The translations under genes and the position numbers were made by a program. DNA of 64,000 nucleotides. Origin: Roseateles violae (lineage in GTDB: Bacteria > Pseudomonadota > Gammaproteobacteria > Burkholderiales > Burkholderiaceae_C). The notes under the pieces are model-generated. The model was not told the DNA's origin. It made no database searches and saw nothing but the letters and a program-made list of their open reading frames with translations. The DNA lies in assembly GCF_030410485.1 (NCBI RefSeq), contig NZ_JAUHHC010000003.1:434001-498000 (forward strand), read 5' to 3'. Positions 29,472 through 38,687 of this stretch are shown here, piece by piece. How positions within the stretch are numbered: position 1 is the stretch's first letter; every line of letters begins with the position of its first letter.

Positions 29472-30251
29472 TCAAATCGAAAACATCATCGCGGTCAGCA
29501 CGAAGTCCAGCGCCAGCACCGCCAGCGAGGAAAGCACCACCGTGCGCGTCGTGGCCTGCGACACCCCTTCCGGCGTCGGCTTGCAGCTATAGCCCTGCAG
29601 CAGCGCGACGAAGGTGACCGTCACCCCGAACACCAGGCTCTTGATGACGCCGTTGCCGACATCGGCCCAGACGTCGACGCCGCCCTGCATCTGCGACCAG
29701 AAGGAGCCGGCGTCGATGCCCAGCAGCGGCACCGCGACCAGCCAGCCGCCCAGCACGCCGACGGCCGAGAACACCGCCGCCAGCAGCGGCATCGCGATGA
29801 AGCCGCCCCAGAAGCGCGGCGCCAGCACGCGCTTGAGCGGGTCGACGGCCATCATCTCCATCGCCGTCAGCTGCTCGCCCGCCTTCATCAGGCCGATCTC
29901 GGCCGTCAGCGAGGTGCCGGCCCGGCCCGCGAACAGCAGGGCCGTCACCACCGGGCCCAGCTCGCGCACCAGGCTGAGGGCAACCAGAAGGCCCACCGCC
30001 TCGGCCGAGCCATAGCGCTGCAAGGTGTAGTAGCCCTGCAGCGCCAGCACGAAGCCGACGAAGAGGCCCGACACGCCGATGATGGACAGCGAGCGGTTGC
30101 CCAGGAAGAAGACCTGCTCGCGCACCAGGCCGAAGCGCAGGAAGCTGCTGCCCGAGCGGGCCAGCAGCTGCGCGAACAGCCGCGCGCCGGCGCCGATGTC
30201 GACGAGCTTGAGCCGCAGCGCGCGGCCGATCTGGCTGGCGACGGCGATCAT
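29472..30251 (-). CDS. mlaE: MlaE permease of the phospholipid ABC transporter
   Basis: Inner-membrane permease, 259 residues, five or six hydrophobic segments. It shows the MlaE/YrbE signatures [52 protein letters not shown] and [17 protein letters not shown]. It overlaps mlaF by 4 bp, so ATPase and permease are coupled. Confidence 0.96.
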   Translation of the reverse strand: MIAVASQIGRALRLKLVDIGAGARLFAQLLARSGSSFLRFGLVREQVFFLGNRSLSIIGVSGLFVGFVLALQGYYTLQRYGSAEAVGLLVALSLVRELGPVVTALLFAGRAGTSLTAEIGLMKAGEQLTAMEMMAVDPLKRVLAPRFWGGFIAMPLLAAVFSAVGVLGGWLVAVPLLGIDAGSFWSQMQGGVDVWADVGNGVIKSLVFGVTVTFVALLQGYSCKPTPEGVSQATTRTVVLSSLAVLALDFVLTAMMFSI

Positions 30252-31099
30252 GCGCGCCCCCCCGTCGATGCAGCCAGGCCGAAGTCGCCGGCCACCGGTG
30301 CGGCCGGCTGGTGAAAGCGCACCGGCCCGTCGGCCTGCGCATTGACGAACTGGCGCACCAAGGGATCGTCGCTGTGCTGCAGATCCTGCGGCTTGCCCTG
30401 GGCGACGACGCGGCCGTTGGCGATCATCGCGACCTCGTCGGCGATGCCGAAGGTCTCGTGCAGATCGTGCGAGACGATCAGGCTGGTCAGGCCCAGCGCG
30501 TCGTTCAGGTCGCGGATCAGCCGCGCCGCGACGCCCAGCGAGATCGGGTCCAGGCCGGCAAAGGGTTCGTCGTAGAGCACCAGGTCGGGGTCCAGCGCGA
30601 TCGCCCGCGCCAGCGCCACGCGCCGCGCCATGCCGCCCGACACCTCGGACGGCATCAGATCGCGCGCGCCGCGCAGGCCCACCGCATTCAGCTTCATCAG
30701 CACCAGATCGCGGATCATGGCCTCGGGCAGCTCGGTGTGCTCGCGCAGCGGAAAGGCCACGTTCTCGAACACCGACAGATCGGTGAACAGCGCGCCGAAC
30801 TGGAACAGCATGCCCATGCGGCGGCGCAGCGCATAGAGCCGGGTCTGGTCGAAGCCGGCAATGTCCTCGCCATCGAACAGCACCTGGCCGGCGAACGGCC
30901 GGATCTGCCGGCCCAGCAGGCGCAGCACCGTGGTCTTGCCGCCGCCCGAGGTGCCGATCAGGGCCAGCACCTTGCCGCGCGGCACGGTCAGATTGACCTT
31001 TTCAAGGATCAGCCGGTCGCCATAGCCGCAGCTGACGTCGCGCAGTTCGATCAGGGGCGGGGCGTTGTCGGGAGAGGAAGAGGACGGATATGGGGCCAT
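30248..31099 (-). CDS. mlaF: MlaF ATPase of the phospholipid ABC transporter
   Basis: Cytoplasmic ABC ATPase, 283 residues. Walker [10 protein letters not shown] (49-57), signature [10 protein letters not shown] (151-160), Walker B LVLYDEPF (173-180) and switch His in SHDLHE are visible. The start ATG 31097-31099 ([15 protein letters not shown]) adds about 15 Ser/Pro-rich residues before the domain; longer upstream frames are less likely. It heads mlaF-E-D-A-C-B. A TATGAT lies about 46 bp upstream. Confidence 0.95.
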   Translation of the reverse strand: MAPYPSSSSPDNAPPLIELRDVSCGYGDRLILEKVNLTVPRGKVLALIGTSGGGKTTVLRLLGRQIRPFAGQVLFDGEDIAGFDQTRLYALRRRMGMLFQFGALFTDLSVFENVAFPLREHTELPEAMIRDLVLMKLNAVGLRGARDLMPSEVSGGMARRVALARAIALDPDLVLYDEPFAGLDPISLGVAARLIRDLNDALGLTSLIVSHDLHETFGIADEVAMIANGRVVAQGKPQDLQHSDDPLVRQFVNAQADGPVRFHQPAAPVAGDFGLAASTGGRA

Positions 31100-31144
31100 G
31101 AGCCGCAGGCGCTGGGCCCGGGGCCCGAATTTGGCAAAGGCTCC

Positions 31145-31150
31145 ATCATA
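31145..31150 (-). promoter_or_regulatory. Possible -10 of the mla operon promoter
   Basis: TATGAT on the minus strand, 45 bp before the mlaF ATG, preceded by CCCC. No good -35 at 16-18 bp. Weak call; it is the best candidate in the 109-bp gap between mlaF and the TonB-like gene. Confidence 0.35.
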
Positions 31151-31208
31151 GGGGAAACACCGGATATTCGCCGGCGACGGCCTCAACGATGGCTGCTGTA
31201 AAGAATCC

Positions 31209-31832
31209 CTAAGGTGCACCCTTCGCGCGTGCGACCGCCTCGGCGTCGAAGGCCACCTCGATGCGTATGCGCGACTTGACCTCGCGCCCCTGCAACTGTC
31301 CCGGCAGATAGCGCTGGCCCAGAAAGGCCTGGCGCGCCTGCTCGGCCAGCAGCGGCGGCAGGCCGCCCTCCTCGACGCGCACCTTCTGCACGATGCCGAA
31401 TTCGTCGATGAAGAGCGCGATGATGCCGCTGTAATGCCCGTCCGGCAGGCCGGCCTCGGGCCACTGCAGCAGCACCGCCTGCTGCGGCACCGGCGGCAGG
31501 GTCAGGAGCGGACGCGGGATATAGCCGTCCTCGCCCTCGGCCTCGCCCTCGGACGCTGCCGAGGCGATCGGCGTCAGCGCCGGCACCGCGGCCAGGCTGA
31601 GCGGCTCGGTCGGCGGCGCAGTGCCGAGCCCTGCCAAGGCCGGACCAGGCTCGGTGACCGCCTGCGCCGGCGCGTCGAGCAGGGCCAGCCGGCGCGTCGC
31701 CAGGGCCTTGGCCGCAGGACCCGGGCCGGGCGTCGGGCCGCCCTGCCAGGCGCCGGCCAGCAGCAGCGCATGCGCCGACAGCGAGGCCGCGACGCACAGC
31801 GACAGCAGGACGGAGCGACCGCTCGCGCGCAT
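31209..31832 (-). CDS. TonB-like periplasmic protein at the end of the pilus operon
   Basis: A 207-residue protein with an N-terminal hydrophobic anchor (about 7-27). A Pro/Ala/Glu-rich linker runs from about 30 to 110. A C-terminal domain (about 125-205; GHYSGIIALFIDEFGIVQKVRV, ARQAFLGQRYLPGQLQGREVKSRIRIEVAF) has the pattern of the TonB C-terminal fold. It starts 11 bp after the pilY1 stop, on the same strand, and so is probably the last gene of the pilE-to-pilY1 operon. ExbB/ExbD genes are not nearby. It may be a TonB used outside iron uptake, or a TonB-like structural protein; the name rests on fold pattern only. Confidence 0.65.
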   Translation of the reverse strand: MRASGRSVLLSLCVAASLSAHALLLAGAWQGGPTPGPGPAAKALATRRLALLDAPAQAVTEPGPALAGLGTAPPTEPLSLAAVPALTPIASAASEGEAEGEDGYIPRPLLTLPPVPQQAVLLQWPEAGLPDGHYSGIIALFIDEFGIVQKVRVEEGGLPPLLAEQARQAFLGQRYLPGQLQGREVKSRIRIEVAFDAEAVARAKGAP

Positions 31833-31843
31833 CGGCTGCTCGC

Positions 31844-34800
31844 TCAGTCGGCCAGCTCGCGCCAGGAGCTGCGGCGTGCCTTGGCGGCGCTGGCGATCGA
31901 GGGATCGACCGTCTTGGGCAGGGGCTCGGAGACGTCGGTCTTGGTCACGACGGTCACGCCCTTGCCGGTGGCCAGCTGCACCGTCGCCAGACCGGCGACC
32001 ATGGAGCTGAGCTTGTCGGCCGTGCCGGTGCCGCTGATCACATTGAGCTGGTAGAGCCAGGAGATGCCGTTGCCGGCCTCGGTGCAATCGGTCGCCGTCG
32101 TGCCGGGCAGATTGCCGGCCACGGTCAGCATATTGAAGGCCAGCTGCATGTCCACATTGACCCGCTCGCCGGCGCCGAGATCGACATACCAGCCGTTCTT
32201 CGCCGCCCAGTCGATTGGCGTGCTGGAGCTGATCGTGCGGGCGATGCTGTCGCTGGCCTGCTGGCTGGCCGTCAGCCGCAGCAGCGTCGGCCGCACATCA
32301 CCCAGGCTGGTATTGCCCAGCGTGTCCTTGATCGCATAGACCGATTGCAGCTCGGTATTGCCGACGTCGGAGCGGCCCAGATAGCGGCCGGTGCCGACAT
32401 AGACGACCTGGTAGTTCACATGGTTCGATTCGATCTCGGCCAGCTGGATCTGCGTCGTGATCGGCTGCGGCCGGCCCTCGACCAGCAACTGGGCCAGCTT
32501 GAAGGCGCTGTTCTCCGGGGCGACATAGCCGTCGATGTCGAAGCGCCAGACATTGCCCAGCAGGTCGCCGGCATAGAAGCGCTTGACCAGGTTCTCGCTG
32601 TCGAAATCGACCCAGGCGTTCAGCTTGCCCAGGCCGCTGGGCGAGCCGGACGAGCCCTCGCCGGTGTCTATCGTCGTCAGCAACTGGCCGGTCACCGCGT
32701 TGAGGACGAACAGATGGCCGCCACCGTCGGCATTGTTGTAGCCGGAGGTGAAGGCGACGATCCAGGTGCCGTTGCGGCGCTTGGTGATGATGGGATTGCC
32801 GAAGCTGTAGCCCATCTTCTGGCTGTCCTGGAATTCCCACAGCGCGACCGGATTCGCCGGGTCGGTCACGTCGAGCGCGTAATAGCCCTTGCCGCCGCCG
32901 TTCAGGCCGCCGACCAAGATCGTGCGCCACTTCGTGCCGTCGTAGATGTCGCCGACCACCGGCGTGCCGTCCACGAAGTACTGGTGCTTGGACTCGTAAT
33001 AGGCGTCGCCCAGCATGTACAGGCGCGGCATCACGATGCCGGGGATATAGGCCCAGCGCTCCTGGCCGTTGCTTGCATTGAAGGCGTGCAGCATGCCGTC
33101 GTTGGCGCCCACGTACAGCGTCGCCCCGCGGGCGGCCTGGGCCGTCTTGAAGGCGGCGTAGCCGTTCTCGGTGTAGTTGAAGCCCGGTGCGCCGACATAG
33201 ACCGGCGAGGAGTTGACGATGTCGCCCAGCACCTGGGTGCGCGTGCGGTACTGTGTCTGCGCCTGGCCGGCCAGGAAGCTGACCATATTGGCGCCGGAAT
33301 TGATCGACGAGGCCTGCGTCGCGGTCAGCCCGGTGCACTGGCTCAGCGACGGGGACTTGCCGCAGGCATTGTCGACCAGGCCATTCATCCCGTCGGCGGT
33401 CAGGTTGGCATAGCTGAACGGGCGCAGCGTGCCGGCATTGCCGGCGCCGGGCTTGAAGTAATAGATGTTGCGCGTGGTCGTCGGCGTCAGCTGCTCGGCG
33501 GCGGACCAGAAGCGCAGATCGACCTTGTTGCCGGCGGCATCCAGCGCCGAGATCGGCACCGCGCCGGTCTTGGTGTTCATGTGATAGGCCTTCAGATCGC
33601 CGACCCAGGAGTTCGAGGTGAACTGGGCGATGAAGACGCCGTCGTTGCCTTCCACCGGCTGCAGCGTGCTGGTCGCCGCCGCCGAGGACGAGCCGTTCTG
33701 GCCCGAGATCGTGTTCAGCGTGGCGGTCAGGCTGGCGGCCAGCGAGTTCGGATCGGTGGCGCTGAAGTAGCGGCCGCGGCCGTTGACGGCGGCATGCCAG
33801 AGGTCGTCGATATTGACCGCGCCACCGTCGCTGCTGGGCACCGGCCAGTTCTTGTTGCCGAGCACGATGTCGCGGTAATCGCCCGCGGGCTGGGTCTGGT
33901 AGTTCGGGTCGTAGGTCAGCGTGCCGCTCATGCCCAGGCTCAGGGTGAAGGTGGACATGTGCTGCCAGCTGGCCGAATCCTCGCCGACGCCCTTGATATT
34001 GTTGTCGCAGACCGAGGTGCCCAGCGCGCCGGTGCAGTTGGACAGGCCCGCGTCGCGCAGATCGGTCTTGTAGTAGTACATCGCCACGTCGGCCAGCGAA
34101 TCGCTGCTGCCGCCGCTGGTCGAGTTCGTCGTCGAGCTGCTGACCGTGCCCGGCGAGCTCGTCGTGTAGACATCGGTGTTGACAACGGTACCGTTCGTCG
34201 TCGTCGGACCGCTGGTGCCGACCTGGCTCGAGGCGCTGTTCGTCGTCGTTCCGGTACCGGCCACATCGGTATCGGCCGGCGCGGCGCCGGCGCTGCAGTT
34301 GTCCGTTCTCGGATATCCCGAGCTCGTGACCGGCGTCGTGTTGGTCGTCGTCGTCGTGCCGGTCGACGAGGCGCTGCTGTTCGTCGTCGTGCCGGTCACG
34401 ACCGTGGGGCCGCTGATCGTGCTGCCGACGGTGACCGTCGCCGTGCCGGCCGTCGTCGTGTCCGACTGCTGCTGGCCGTTGACGACGGTGATGACCTGGG
34501 TCATTGGCGTGCTGCGGGTGATGTTGTAGACGGTGGTGGAGGTCGACGGCGTCGTCGTCGTCACCGTCGTATCGGTCGGCGTCCGGTCCGTCGAGGTATA
34601 GGTCTGCACCGTCGTCACCAGCCGACCCTGGCCGGCGGTGCTGCAGCTATTGCTCTGGGGTGCCACCGTGCCCGAGATGCCGTTAGGGCTGCTCGGGCGG
34701 CTGCTCTTCGTGAAGGTGAAGGTGTTCGCATCGACGACGGTCACGCTGTAGGTCCCGTCGTAGTCGTTGTTGCTGGCGTTGATCGTGATGCTGTCGCCGG

Positions 34801-36394
34801 TCACGTAACCATGCGAGGTCGAGGTGTTGATCGTGATCGTGCAGGGCGAGGAGCCGCTGCTGCAGCGCGAAGCCGACGAAATGGCCGCCGTCATCTGCTT
34901 GCGATAGGTCGTCACCGTGTGCGGCGTCGTCACCGTCTGGGTGACGCGCGTCGTCACCGTGCTGACTGTGGTCCGGGGCGTTTCGGCAGTGCGCGTGCCG
35001 GTCTCGGTGACGGTCCAGGTTCTGGTCGTCCGCGAGGTGCTCGTGCCGCCGTCATACATCGGACGCGTCGTCGCGCCGCTGTCCTGGTTGCCGATCGCAT
35101 TGCCGGCCAGATCGCTGCCGGCCGTGCTGTTCCAGTAGCCGTCGGTCGACAGGATGTTGAAGTTCTTCTGGCAGGAGTACTGCACCGGGTCGGCCTGCCC
35201 CGTCAGCTTGTTGGCGTAGTACTTGCCGATCTTGGACAGGGCCATGCGCAGCGGCGTGTTGCCGCCCGGCGAGGCATTCGAGACCTGGCTGAAGAACTCG
35301 ATCTTCTGCGCCTTGCCGAAATCGGCCAGCTGCAGCGTCGGCAGCGCGCTGGCGCCCTCGTTGATCGTGCTTAGACCGATGCGGAAATCGTCGCCCAGAT
35401 CCCTGAACGCGCGCGACAGGCTGGTCTTCATCATCCGCATGCGGGTGCTGTAGTAGTAGTACCAGTTCGCATAGCGCTGCGCCTCGGCCGAGCTGGGCGT
35501 CACGATGTTCGCGGTGAAGACCGACTTGCCGGGATCGCTGCCGATCGCGCTATTGCATTCCCTGTAAAAGGTCGAGCTGGTCGTCAGCGTGTTGCCGGGA
35601 TAGGCCCAGGCCATCTTGGCCTGGCTGCCCGAATAGGTGTAGTAGACATTGTCGATCGGCGAGCCGACGCCGACGTACGGGGCCGACAGCGAACCGCTGC
35701 CGACCGACATCGCCACATTGATCACCAGCTGGCTGGAATTCCAGCTGCTGACCTTGCCGATCATGTAGGCGTTGCTGCTGTAGATCACGTTGCCGCGCGA
35801 GTCGGTCGTGCTGCCGAACACCGACACCACCATGCCGGGGTAATAGGAGCCCGACGAAGCCCCCGAGACGGTCACCGTGACGCTGCCGCTGCCGACGACG
35901 CTGGGATTGCTCGGGCTGGTGATGGCGCGGATGCTGGTCGTCAGATTGACGTCGCCGCTGCCCAGGTAACCGGGCTGGCCGCTGCCGCTGCTGACCGAGC
36001 TGCCGCTGAGGAAGGCCGTGCTGGCATCGGCGGCCGAGCCCATGGTCGCCGTCGTCGCGCCGGTGTCGCTGGCCGTCACCGGCTTGTCGTAGCTCGGGCC
36101 GCCGACGACGCTGGCCGGCACATAGCCGAGACCGTTGCACTGCGCGGCGCGGCGCCCGTAGCGGCTGTTGAAGCTGGAGGTGTTGAAATCCGCGTCGTCG
36201 GGCATGAAGTCCCAGGCCATACTGCCCGAGTCGTCCAGCGTGAACATCACGTTGGGCTTGACCTTGGTCGTCGTCGAGGTGAACAGCGGGGCCGTCGCCA
36301 GATCGGTCTGCTCGGCGCGCACGGCCGGCAGCGCCGCCAGGGTCAGGCCGAAGCCGAGAACAGCCAGTCGCGTGAGGTGCTTTGTTGTCGTCAT
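31844..36394 (-). CDS. pilY1: PilY1 type IV pilus tip adhesin/regulator
   Basis: A 1516-residue exported protein thought to sit at the pilus tip and control retraction and adhesion. It has a signal peptide to about residue 27 (AVRA). A von Willebrand A-like region carries the MIDAS-type DDSGSM (54-59). A very long Thr/Ser/Val-rich stretch follows (about 450-790). The C-terminal PilY1 beta-propeller (about 1000-1470) contains VGANDGMLHAFNASNGQERWAY, LDVTDPANPVALWEF and AGDLLGNVWRFDIDG. The start ATG 36392-36394 (MTTTKHLTRLAVLG) follows an AAGG. It is downstream of pilX, with about 28 bp between. Inside the Thr-rich part lies a small inserted beta-type module. Confidence 0.92.
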   Translation of the reverse strand: MTTTKHLTRLAVLGFGLTLAALPAVRAEQTDLATAPLFTSTTTKVKPNVMFTLDDSGSMAWDFMPDDADFNTSSFNSRYGRRAAQCNGLGYVPASVVGGPSYDKPVTASDTGATTATMGSAADASTAFLSGSSVSSGSGQPGYLGSGDVNLTTSIRAITSPSNPSVVGSGSVTVTVSGASSGSYYPGMVVSVFGSTTDSRGNVIYSSNAYMIGKVSSWNSSQLVINVAMSVGSGSLSAPYVGVGSPIDNVYYTYSGSQAKMAWAYPGNTLTTSSTFYRECNSAIGSDPGKSVFTANIVTPSSAEAQRYANWYYYYSTRMRMMKTSLSRAFRDLGDDFRIGLSTINEGASALPTLQLADFGKAQKIEFFSQVSNASPGGNTPLRMALSKIGKYYANKLTGQADPVQYSCQKNFNILSTDGYWNSTAGSDLAGNAIGNQDSGATTRPMYDGGTSTSRTTRTWTVTETGTRTAETPRTTVSTVTTRVTQTVTTPHTVTTYRKQMTAAISSASRCSSGSSPCTITINTSTSHGYVTGDSITINASNNDYDGTYSVTVVDANTFTFTKSSRPSSPNGISGTVAPQSNSCSTAGQGRLVTTVQTYTSTDRTPTDTTVTTTTPSTSTTVYNITRSTPMTQVITVVNGQQQSDTTTAGTATVTVGSTISGPTVVTGTTTNSSASSTGTTTTTNTTPVTSSGYPRTDNCSAGAAPADTDVAGTGTTTNSASSQVGTSGPTTTNGTVVNTDVYTTSSPGTVSSSTTNSTSGGSSDSLADVAMYYYKTDLRDAGLSNCTGALGTSVCDNNIKGVGEDSASWQHMSTFTLSLGMSGTLTYDPNYQTQPAGDYRDIVLGNKNWPVPSSDGGAVNIDDLWHAAVNGRGRYFSATDPNSLAASLTATLNTISGQNGSSSAAATSTLQPVEGNDGVFIAQFTSNSWVGDLKAYHMNTKTGAVPISALDAAGNKVDLRFWSAAEQLTPTTTRNIYYFKPGAGNAGTLRPFSYANLTADGMNGLVDNACGKSPSLSQCTGLTATQASSINSGANMVSFLAGQAQTQYRTRTQVLGDIVNSSPVYVGAPGFNYTENGYAAFKTAQAARGATLYVGANDGMLHAFNASNGQERWAYIPGIVMPRLYMLGDAYYESKHQYFVDGTPVVGDIYDGTKWRTILVGGLNGGGKGYYALDVTDPANPVALWEFQDSQKMGYSFGNPIITKRRNGTWIVAFTSGYNNADGGGHLFVLNAVTGQLLTTIDTGEGSSGSPSGLGKLNAWVDFDSENLVKRFYAGDLLGNVWRFDIDGYVAPENSAFKLAQLLVEGRPQPITTQIQLAEIESNHVNYQVVYVGTGRYLGRSDVGNTELQSVYAIKDTLGNTSLGDVRPTLLRLTASQQASDSIARTISSSTPIDWAAKNGWYVDLGAGERVNVDMQLAFNMLTVAGNLPGTTATDCTEAGNGISWLYQLNVISGTGTADKLSSMVAGLATVQLATGKGVTVVTKTDVSEPLPKTVDPSIASAAKARRSSWRELAD

Positions 36395-36422
36395 GGGAAA
36401 CCTTCGCTGTCGCTGGGCCGGA

Positions 36423-37091
36423 TCAGAAATGCACCAGGGTCTCGGTGTAGCTGACGGTGCCCCGCACCCCCTCGGTGCGGGTGATGATGCGGTAGTAGGT
36501 GCCCTGGGTCTGGCTGCCAAAGCGCGCAATGCTTTGGCCATAGCCGAGGCTGCCGCGCTGCGTCGTCGAGCCGGTGCTCTGGCTGGACACCGGCGCGACG
36601 CAATCATTGGTCGAATCGGCCGGCCCTTCTTTCTCGCAGAGCCGGGTGATGAAGTAGCGCACCTTGTTGCTGCCCTGGGCATCGATCTCGGCCGAGGGCG
36701 TCGCGCAGACGGTGTTGTCGTTGGCGACGCAGCTGCCGGTCCAGTTGATCAGCGTTGCCTTGGTCGCGCCGGCGGCCACCGTGCGGCCGGTCGGGTCCAC
36801 TGCCGTCATCGCAACGGCCGAATAGCCCTTGGCGGCCTGGCTGTTGTCCAGGCCGGTGCCGGCATTGGCCTGCAGCCAGGAGATCGCCGTCTCGGTGCCG
36901 ACCGAGCCGGCCGCCAGCGCGTCCTGCTTGAAGCCCAGATTGCCCAGCACCAGCAGACCGGTGTCGACCGAACGCAGCAGCGCGACGGCGCCCAGCGACA
37001 GCACGATCAGGGCCATCAGCGCGAACAGCAGTGAGACGCCGCGCTGCGCCCGGCGCAGCGGCCGGACGATCAGGCCTTGGCGGATCTCCAT
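36423..37091 (-). CDS. pilX: Type IV pilus minor pilin PilX
   Basis: A 222-residue minor prepilin. The leader ends RRAQRG and the hydrophobic helix is VSLLFALMALIVLSLGAVALL; PilD cleaves after G18. Position +5 is Phe, not Glu, the usual exception in this pilin type. A Cys-containing globular domain follows. The ATG 37091 is chosen; a TTG 37097 is in frame but overlaps the pilW stop. It lies between pilW and pilY1 as in most T4P gene clusters. Confidence 0.9.
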   Translation of the reverse strand: MEIRQGLIVRPLRRAQRGVSLLFALMALIVLSLGAVALLRSVDTGLLVLGNLGFKQDALAAGSVGTETAISWLQANAGTGLDNSQAAKGYSAVAMTAVDPTGRTVAAGATKATLINWTGSCVANDNTVCATPSAEIDAQGSNKVRYFITRLCEKEGPADSTNDCVAPVSSQSTGSTTQRGSLGYGQSIARFGSQTQGTYYRIITRTEGVRGTVSYTETLVHF

Positions 37092-37093
37092 CG

Positions 37094-38236
37094 TCAATTC
37101 CCCCCCGCCGGCGGCGTCGGCGCCGCGGCGCGGCTGAAGTCGGAACGCCAGACCTGGTTGCGCAGCGGCACCAGGGTGTCGAAGACCTTGTAGCGGTAGT
37201 GCTTCCAGTCGTCAGCGGCCAGATCGGCGCGCAAGGCGATGCACTTGCTGTCGCCGCAGGCGGTGGCGCCGGCGATGCTGCCGACGCTGCCGACATCCCA
37301 TTGCGGCATCGCGGCGGTGACCTCTTCCTTCTCGTACTGGGCGCTGCGCGCCAGCACCGCGACGCGCACCGCGCGCACCTGCAGCCAGCCGGCATTGTTG
37401 GTCGGCGTCACCGTGTCGTAGGTGTCGACGACATCGTCGTTATTGGTGTCCTTGCCGTAGAGCGCCTTCATCGCCACGATGTTGGACTGCAGATCCTGGC
37501 TACCGCCTGTTTGCTGCAGATGATTGAATGTTGTTTGGCGCAGACGACGGTCGGCCGTCAGCGTGAAGCTGATGTCGCTGAACGTGCCTAGATTGACGAG
37601 AAAGGCGCCTTCGCCGGCGGCAGCGTCCGGAAAGCGGCTGGTATTCCAATTGCCAGCCGTTTCACGCCCGATCTTTCGGCCTTCCGGCGGCAGCGAACTG
37701 ACCTGGAAGACCTGGCAGGCGCCGTCCTTGGCGTAGACCAGGGCCATCAAATCGCCGACATCGACACCCAGCGCCGAGACCACGGCAATGTTGCTCGCCT
37801 TGTCACCCACGACATCGTTCGGATCGTAAAACGACGAAATCAGCTTCGTCGGCAGCGAGAAACCGGGCTTGGAGCTGGCCAGGATGCGCAGCGAGTCGGA
37901 GGCGCCGTTGGCGCCGGCCGTGATGATCACCGGCGCCAGAGTCGGCGGCATCGTCGCCGTGCCATAGGCCGAGCTCAGCGTGCAGCCCTGGGCCGCGCCC
38001 TCGGTGACCAGGCCGTAGCCGGCCATCTTCAGCTGGCGCTGGATCGCGTAGATCGACAGGCCGCCGTTGATCTGCGCATCGGACCCGGAGGTCGCGCTGC
38101 GCTTGAAGCCTTCCGCCGTGCTCAGCACCTGGGCGATCACCAGCGTCGCCAGCAGGCCGACGGCCATGCCGACCATCAGCTCGATCAAGGTGAAGCCGGC
38201 GACGGCGCGCCGCGGGAGCGGGTGTGCGGAGCTCAT
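37094..38236 (-). CDS. pilW: Type IV pilus minor pilin PilW
   Basis: A 380-residue minor prepilin with leader MSSAHPLPRRAVAG, helix FTLIELMVGMAVGLLATLVIAQ (Glu at +5) and a long C-terminal domain typical of PilW. Start ATG 38234-38236 overlaps the pilV stop (ATGA). It is processed by PilD and joins the minor-pilin priming complex with PilV, PilX, FimT and PilE. Confidence 0.93.
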   Translation of the reverse strand: MSSAHPLPRRAVAGFTLIELMVGMAVGLLATLVIAQVLSTAEGFKRSATSGSDAQINGGLSIYAIQRQLKMAGYGLVTEGAAQGCTLSSAYGTATMPPTLAPVIITAGANGASDSLRILASSKPGFSLPTKLISSFYDPNDVVGDKASNIAVVSALGVDVGDLMALVYAKDGACQVFQVSSLPPEGRKIGRETAGNWNTSRFPDAAAGEGAFLVNLGTFSDISFTLTADRRLRQTTFNHLQQTGGSQDLQSNIVAMKALYGKDTNNDDVVDTYDTVTPTNNAGWLQVRAVRVAVLARSAQYEKEEVTAAMPQWDVGSVGSIAGATACGDSKCIALRADLAADDWKHYRYKVFDTLVPLRNQVWRSDFSRAAAPTPPAGGN

Positions 38237-38676
38237 TGCTGCCATTGGATGGACGAGGAGTAGGAGTTGCGCTCCTGCCCTCCTTGTTGCCAGGAGATCA
38301 CCAGCGCCACCGTGCCGCTGGCCGCCGTCGTCGTCAGCGTCGCCTGGCCGCCGGGCAGATTGGCGGCGACCTTGCGCAGCCAGTCGGCGCAGCGCGCGTA
38401 GCCGGGGCAGCCTGCGGTCGTGTAGCTACCGAGATTGGCGAAGTTGTCGGTCTGCACCAGGCCGAACAGGTCGGCGGCGAGCACCGCCGCGTCGGCGCGG
38501 AACTTGGAGCCGGTCTGCGCCTGCGTCATCGAGGCTTGCAGGCCGACGAGGCCCAGCACGCCAAAGGCGAAGATCAGGACCGCGATCAGCACCTCGATCA
38601 GCGCGATGCCGGACTGGCCGCCAAGGCGCGGAAGCCGCTGCCATTGGCGCACGGGGGTCGGGATTTGCTGCTTCAT
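38233..38676 (-). CDS. pilV: Type IV pilus modification protein / minor pilin PilV
   Basis: A 147-residue minor prepilin. The leader ends GGQSG, the helix begins IALIEVLIAVLIFAFGVLGLVG (Glu at +5), and the C-terminal domain contains two Cys in GCPGYARCADW. It has an AAGGAGCGG ribosome site before ATG 38676. It lies between fimT and pilW. Confidence 0.92.
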   Translation of the reverse strand: MKQQIPTPVRQWQRLPRLGGQSGIALIEVLIAVLIFAFGVLGLVGLQASMTQAQTGSKFRADAAVLAADLFGLVQTDNFANLGSYTTAGCPGYARCADWLRKVAANLPGGQATLTTTAASGTVALVISWQQGGQERNSYSSSIQWQQ

Positions 38677-38687
38677 CCGCTGCTCCT

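Noticed and set aside
34300-34620. GTC-rich repeats considered as CRISPR or microsatellite array
   Set aside because: No regular repeat-spacer structure; the runs lie in frame inside pilY1 and encode Thr/Ser-rich protein.
32345-35374. Plus-strand open frame of 1009 codons opposite pilY1
   Set aside because: Shadow of the pilY1 coding bias; Arg/Gly/Ala repetitive, no start signal or domain.
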